A stretch of DNA of 64,000 bases, taken from assembly GCA_029953675.1 (NCBI GenBank), contig JAMWBK010000003.1:3286001-3350000 (forward strand), read 5' to 3'. Positions 63,501 to 64,000 of this stretch are shown piece by piece (within the stretch, counting starts at the first letter, position 1; the number at the start of each line of letters is the position of its first letter). The notes under the pieces were generated by a model. The model saw nothing but the letters and a program-made list of their open reading frames with translations, had not been told where the DNA came from and did no database searches. Position numbers and translations under genes: made by a program. This stretch comes from Rhodosorus marinus (Eukaryota; Rhodophyta; Stylonematophyceae; Stylonematales; Stylonemataceae).

Positions 63501-63925
63501 AAAGCTCACGGTTACGTTAGTCTGGGGTTAGTCTGGGGTTACGTTAGTCTGGGGTAAAGAGGCGATGAGTGTGGAAAAGCCCGAGGAGAAGTTCATCCCG
63601 ATCGCGATAGAGACCTTTGGGCGGAGCGGGAGGTTGACGCAAGACTTTTTGCGGGACAGTTGTAAACACTTGTTGCATCGAGATGAGGAGCTGAGGGATG
63701 CACGATCCCAGTTAAACAGGATCCTATGGCAGGGCAACGCGGCGATTGCGCTTGGCGCTCTACGTGCGGACCAGTTGGAGAACCCACTGGTTCCTGTTTT
63801 TTCTTTTGAACGTAGCATGAGACCCCGGTAGCGGGGTTGTTGTGAGTGATTCCCTAGATAGCAATCGGCTTAGTGTTACGTCGCATTAGGCGACTGCCCA
63901 ATAAAGCTCACGGTTACGTTAGTCT
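63480..63925 (+). pseudogene. Family C1 3-prime fragment after a cluster of tails
   Basis: 63,480-63,556 holds four TTACGTTAGTCTG-type units, one preceded by a UTR scrap (CCCAATAAAGCTCACGG). Then SVEKPEEKFIPIAIETFGRS to the end SFERSMRPR (63,831), UTR with GCATTAGGCGACTGCCCAAT and a last tail at 63,909. Confidence 0.88.
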
Positions 63926-64000
63926 AGCCCCGCCAGTGTGGATTCACCGGTGGAGATTGTGGAAGCCCTCCAAGGCCTACTCACGACGGCCCACGACACA
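63926..64000 (+). other. Possible start of another coding stretch at the window edge
   Basis: After the last tail, AGC CCC GCC AGT... reads SPASVDSPVEIVEALQGLLT to the edge without a stop. It resembles the helix near residue 90 of ORF1 only weakly. Too short to call. Confidence 0.2.

Overview
This is a nuclear window from a eukaryote. Protein-coding genes carry short introns (about 70-150 nt, GT-AG), all transposable elements are eukaryotic types, and there is no operon layout. Base composition is near 50 percent GC. A unicellular alga or other protist fits best; I considered a red alga but cannot prove any lineage from sequence alone.

Layout. (1) 1-12,340 is a compact gene island: the tail of a membrane protein, a class I sirtuin (5 exons), a nuclear-type SdhB iron-sulfur subunit, a tiny two-exon gene, a NAP/SET histone chaperone (3 exons), an oxysterol-binding-protein relative (4 exons, minus strand), a multi-spanning membrane protein whose last exon overlaps the first exon of a WD40 protein. 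Exon joins were checked by phase arithmetic and by continuity of conserved motifs. (2) 12,340-17,150 holds broken retroelements, a 0.6 kb inverted repeat and a tandem repeat field. (3) 17,400-19,360 is a host gene for a secreted protein with RTX-type calcium-binding repeats. (4) 19,500-43,650 is a retroelement graveyard with one small secreted-protein gene near 29,000. (5) 44,340-48,090 is a secreted cysteine-rich protein built from at least twelve phase-0 exons, cut off by retroelement debris. (6) 48,080-64,000 is again retroelements, including one chromovirus-like Ty3/gypsy LTR element (52,960-57,414).

The main story is a set of three non-LTR retrotransposon families, here called A, B and C. 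All encode a reverse transcriptase whose catalytic box reads HDD instead of the usual ADD, followed by a CCHC zinc knuckle and a restriction-like (PD-D/ExK type) endonuclease domain. A and C also have an upstream ORF1. Each family has its own short repeated 3-prime tail: A (AGTAAAGTCC)n, B (CATT)n, C (TTACGTTAGTCTGGGG)n. Most copies are 5-prime truncated, as expected for target-primed reverse transcription, and they are nested into each other. Family C has ORF1 and ORF2 overlapping as TAATG in two copies. The longest ORF2 reading frames are family A at 33,522-36,593 and family C at 60,244-62,922 and 31,417-33,495.
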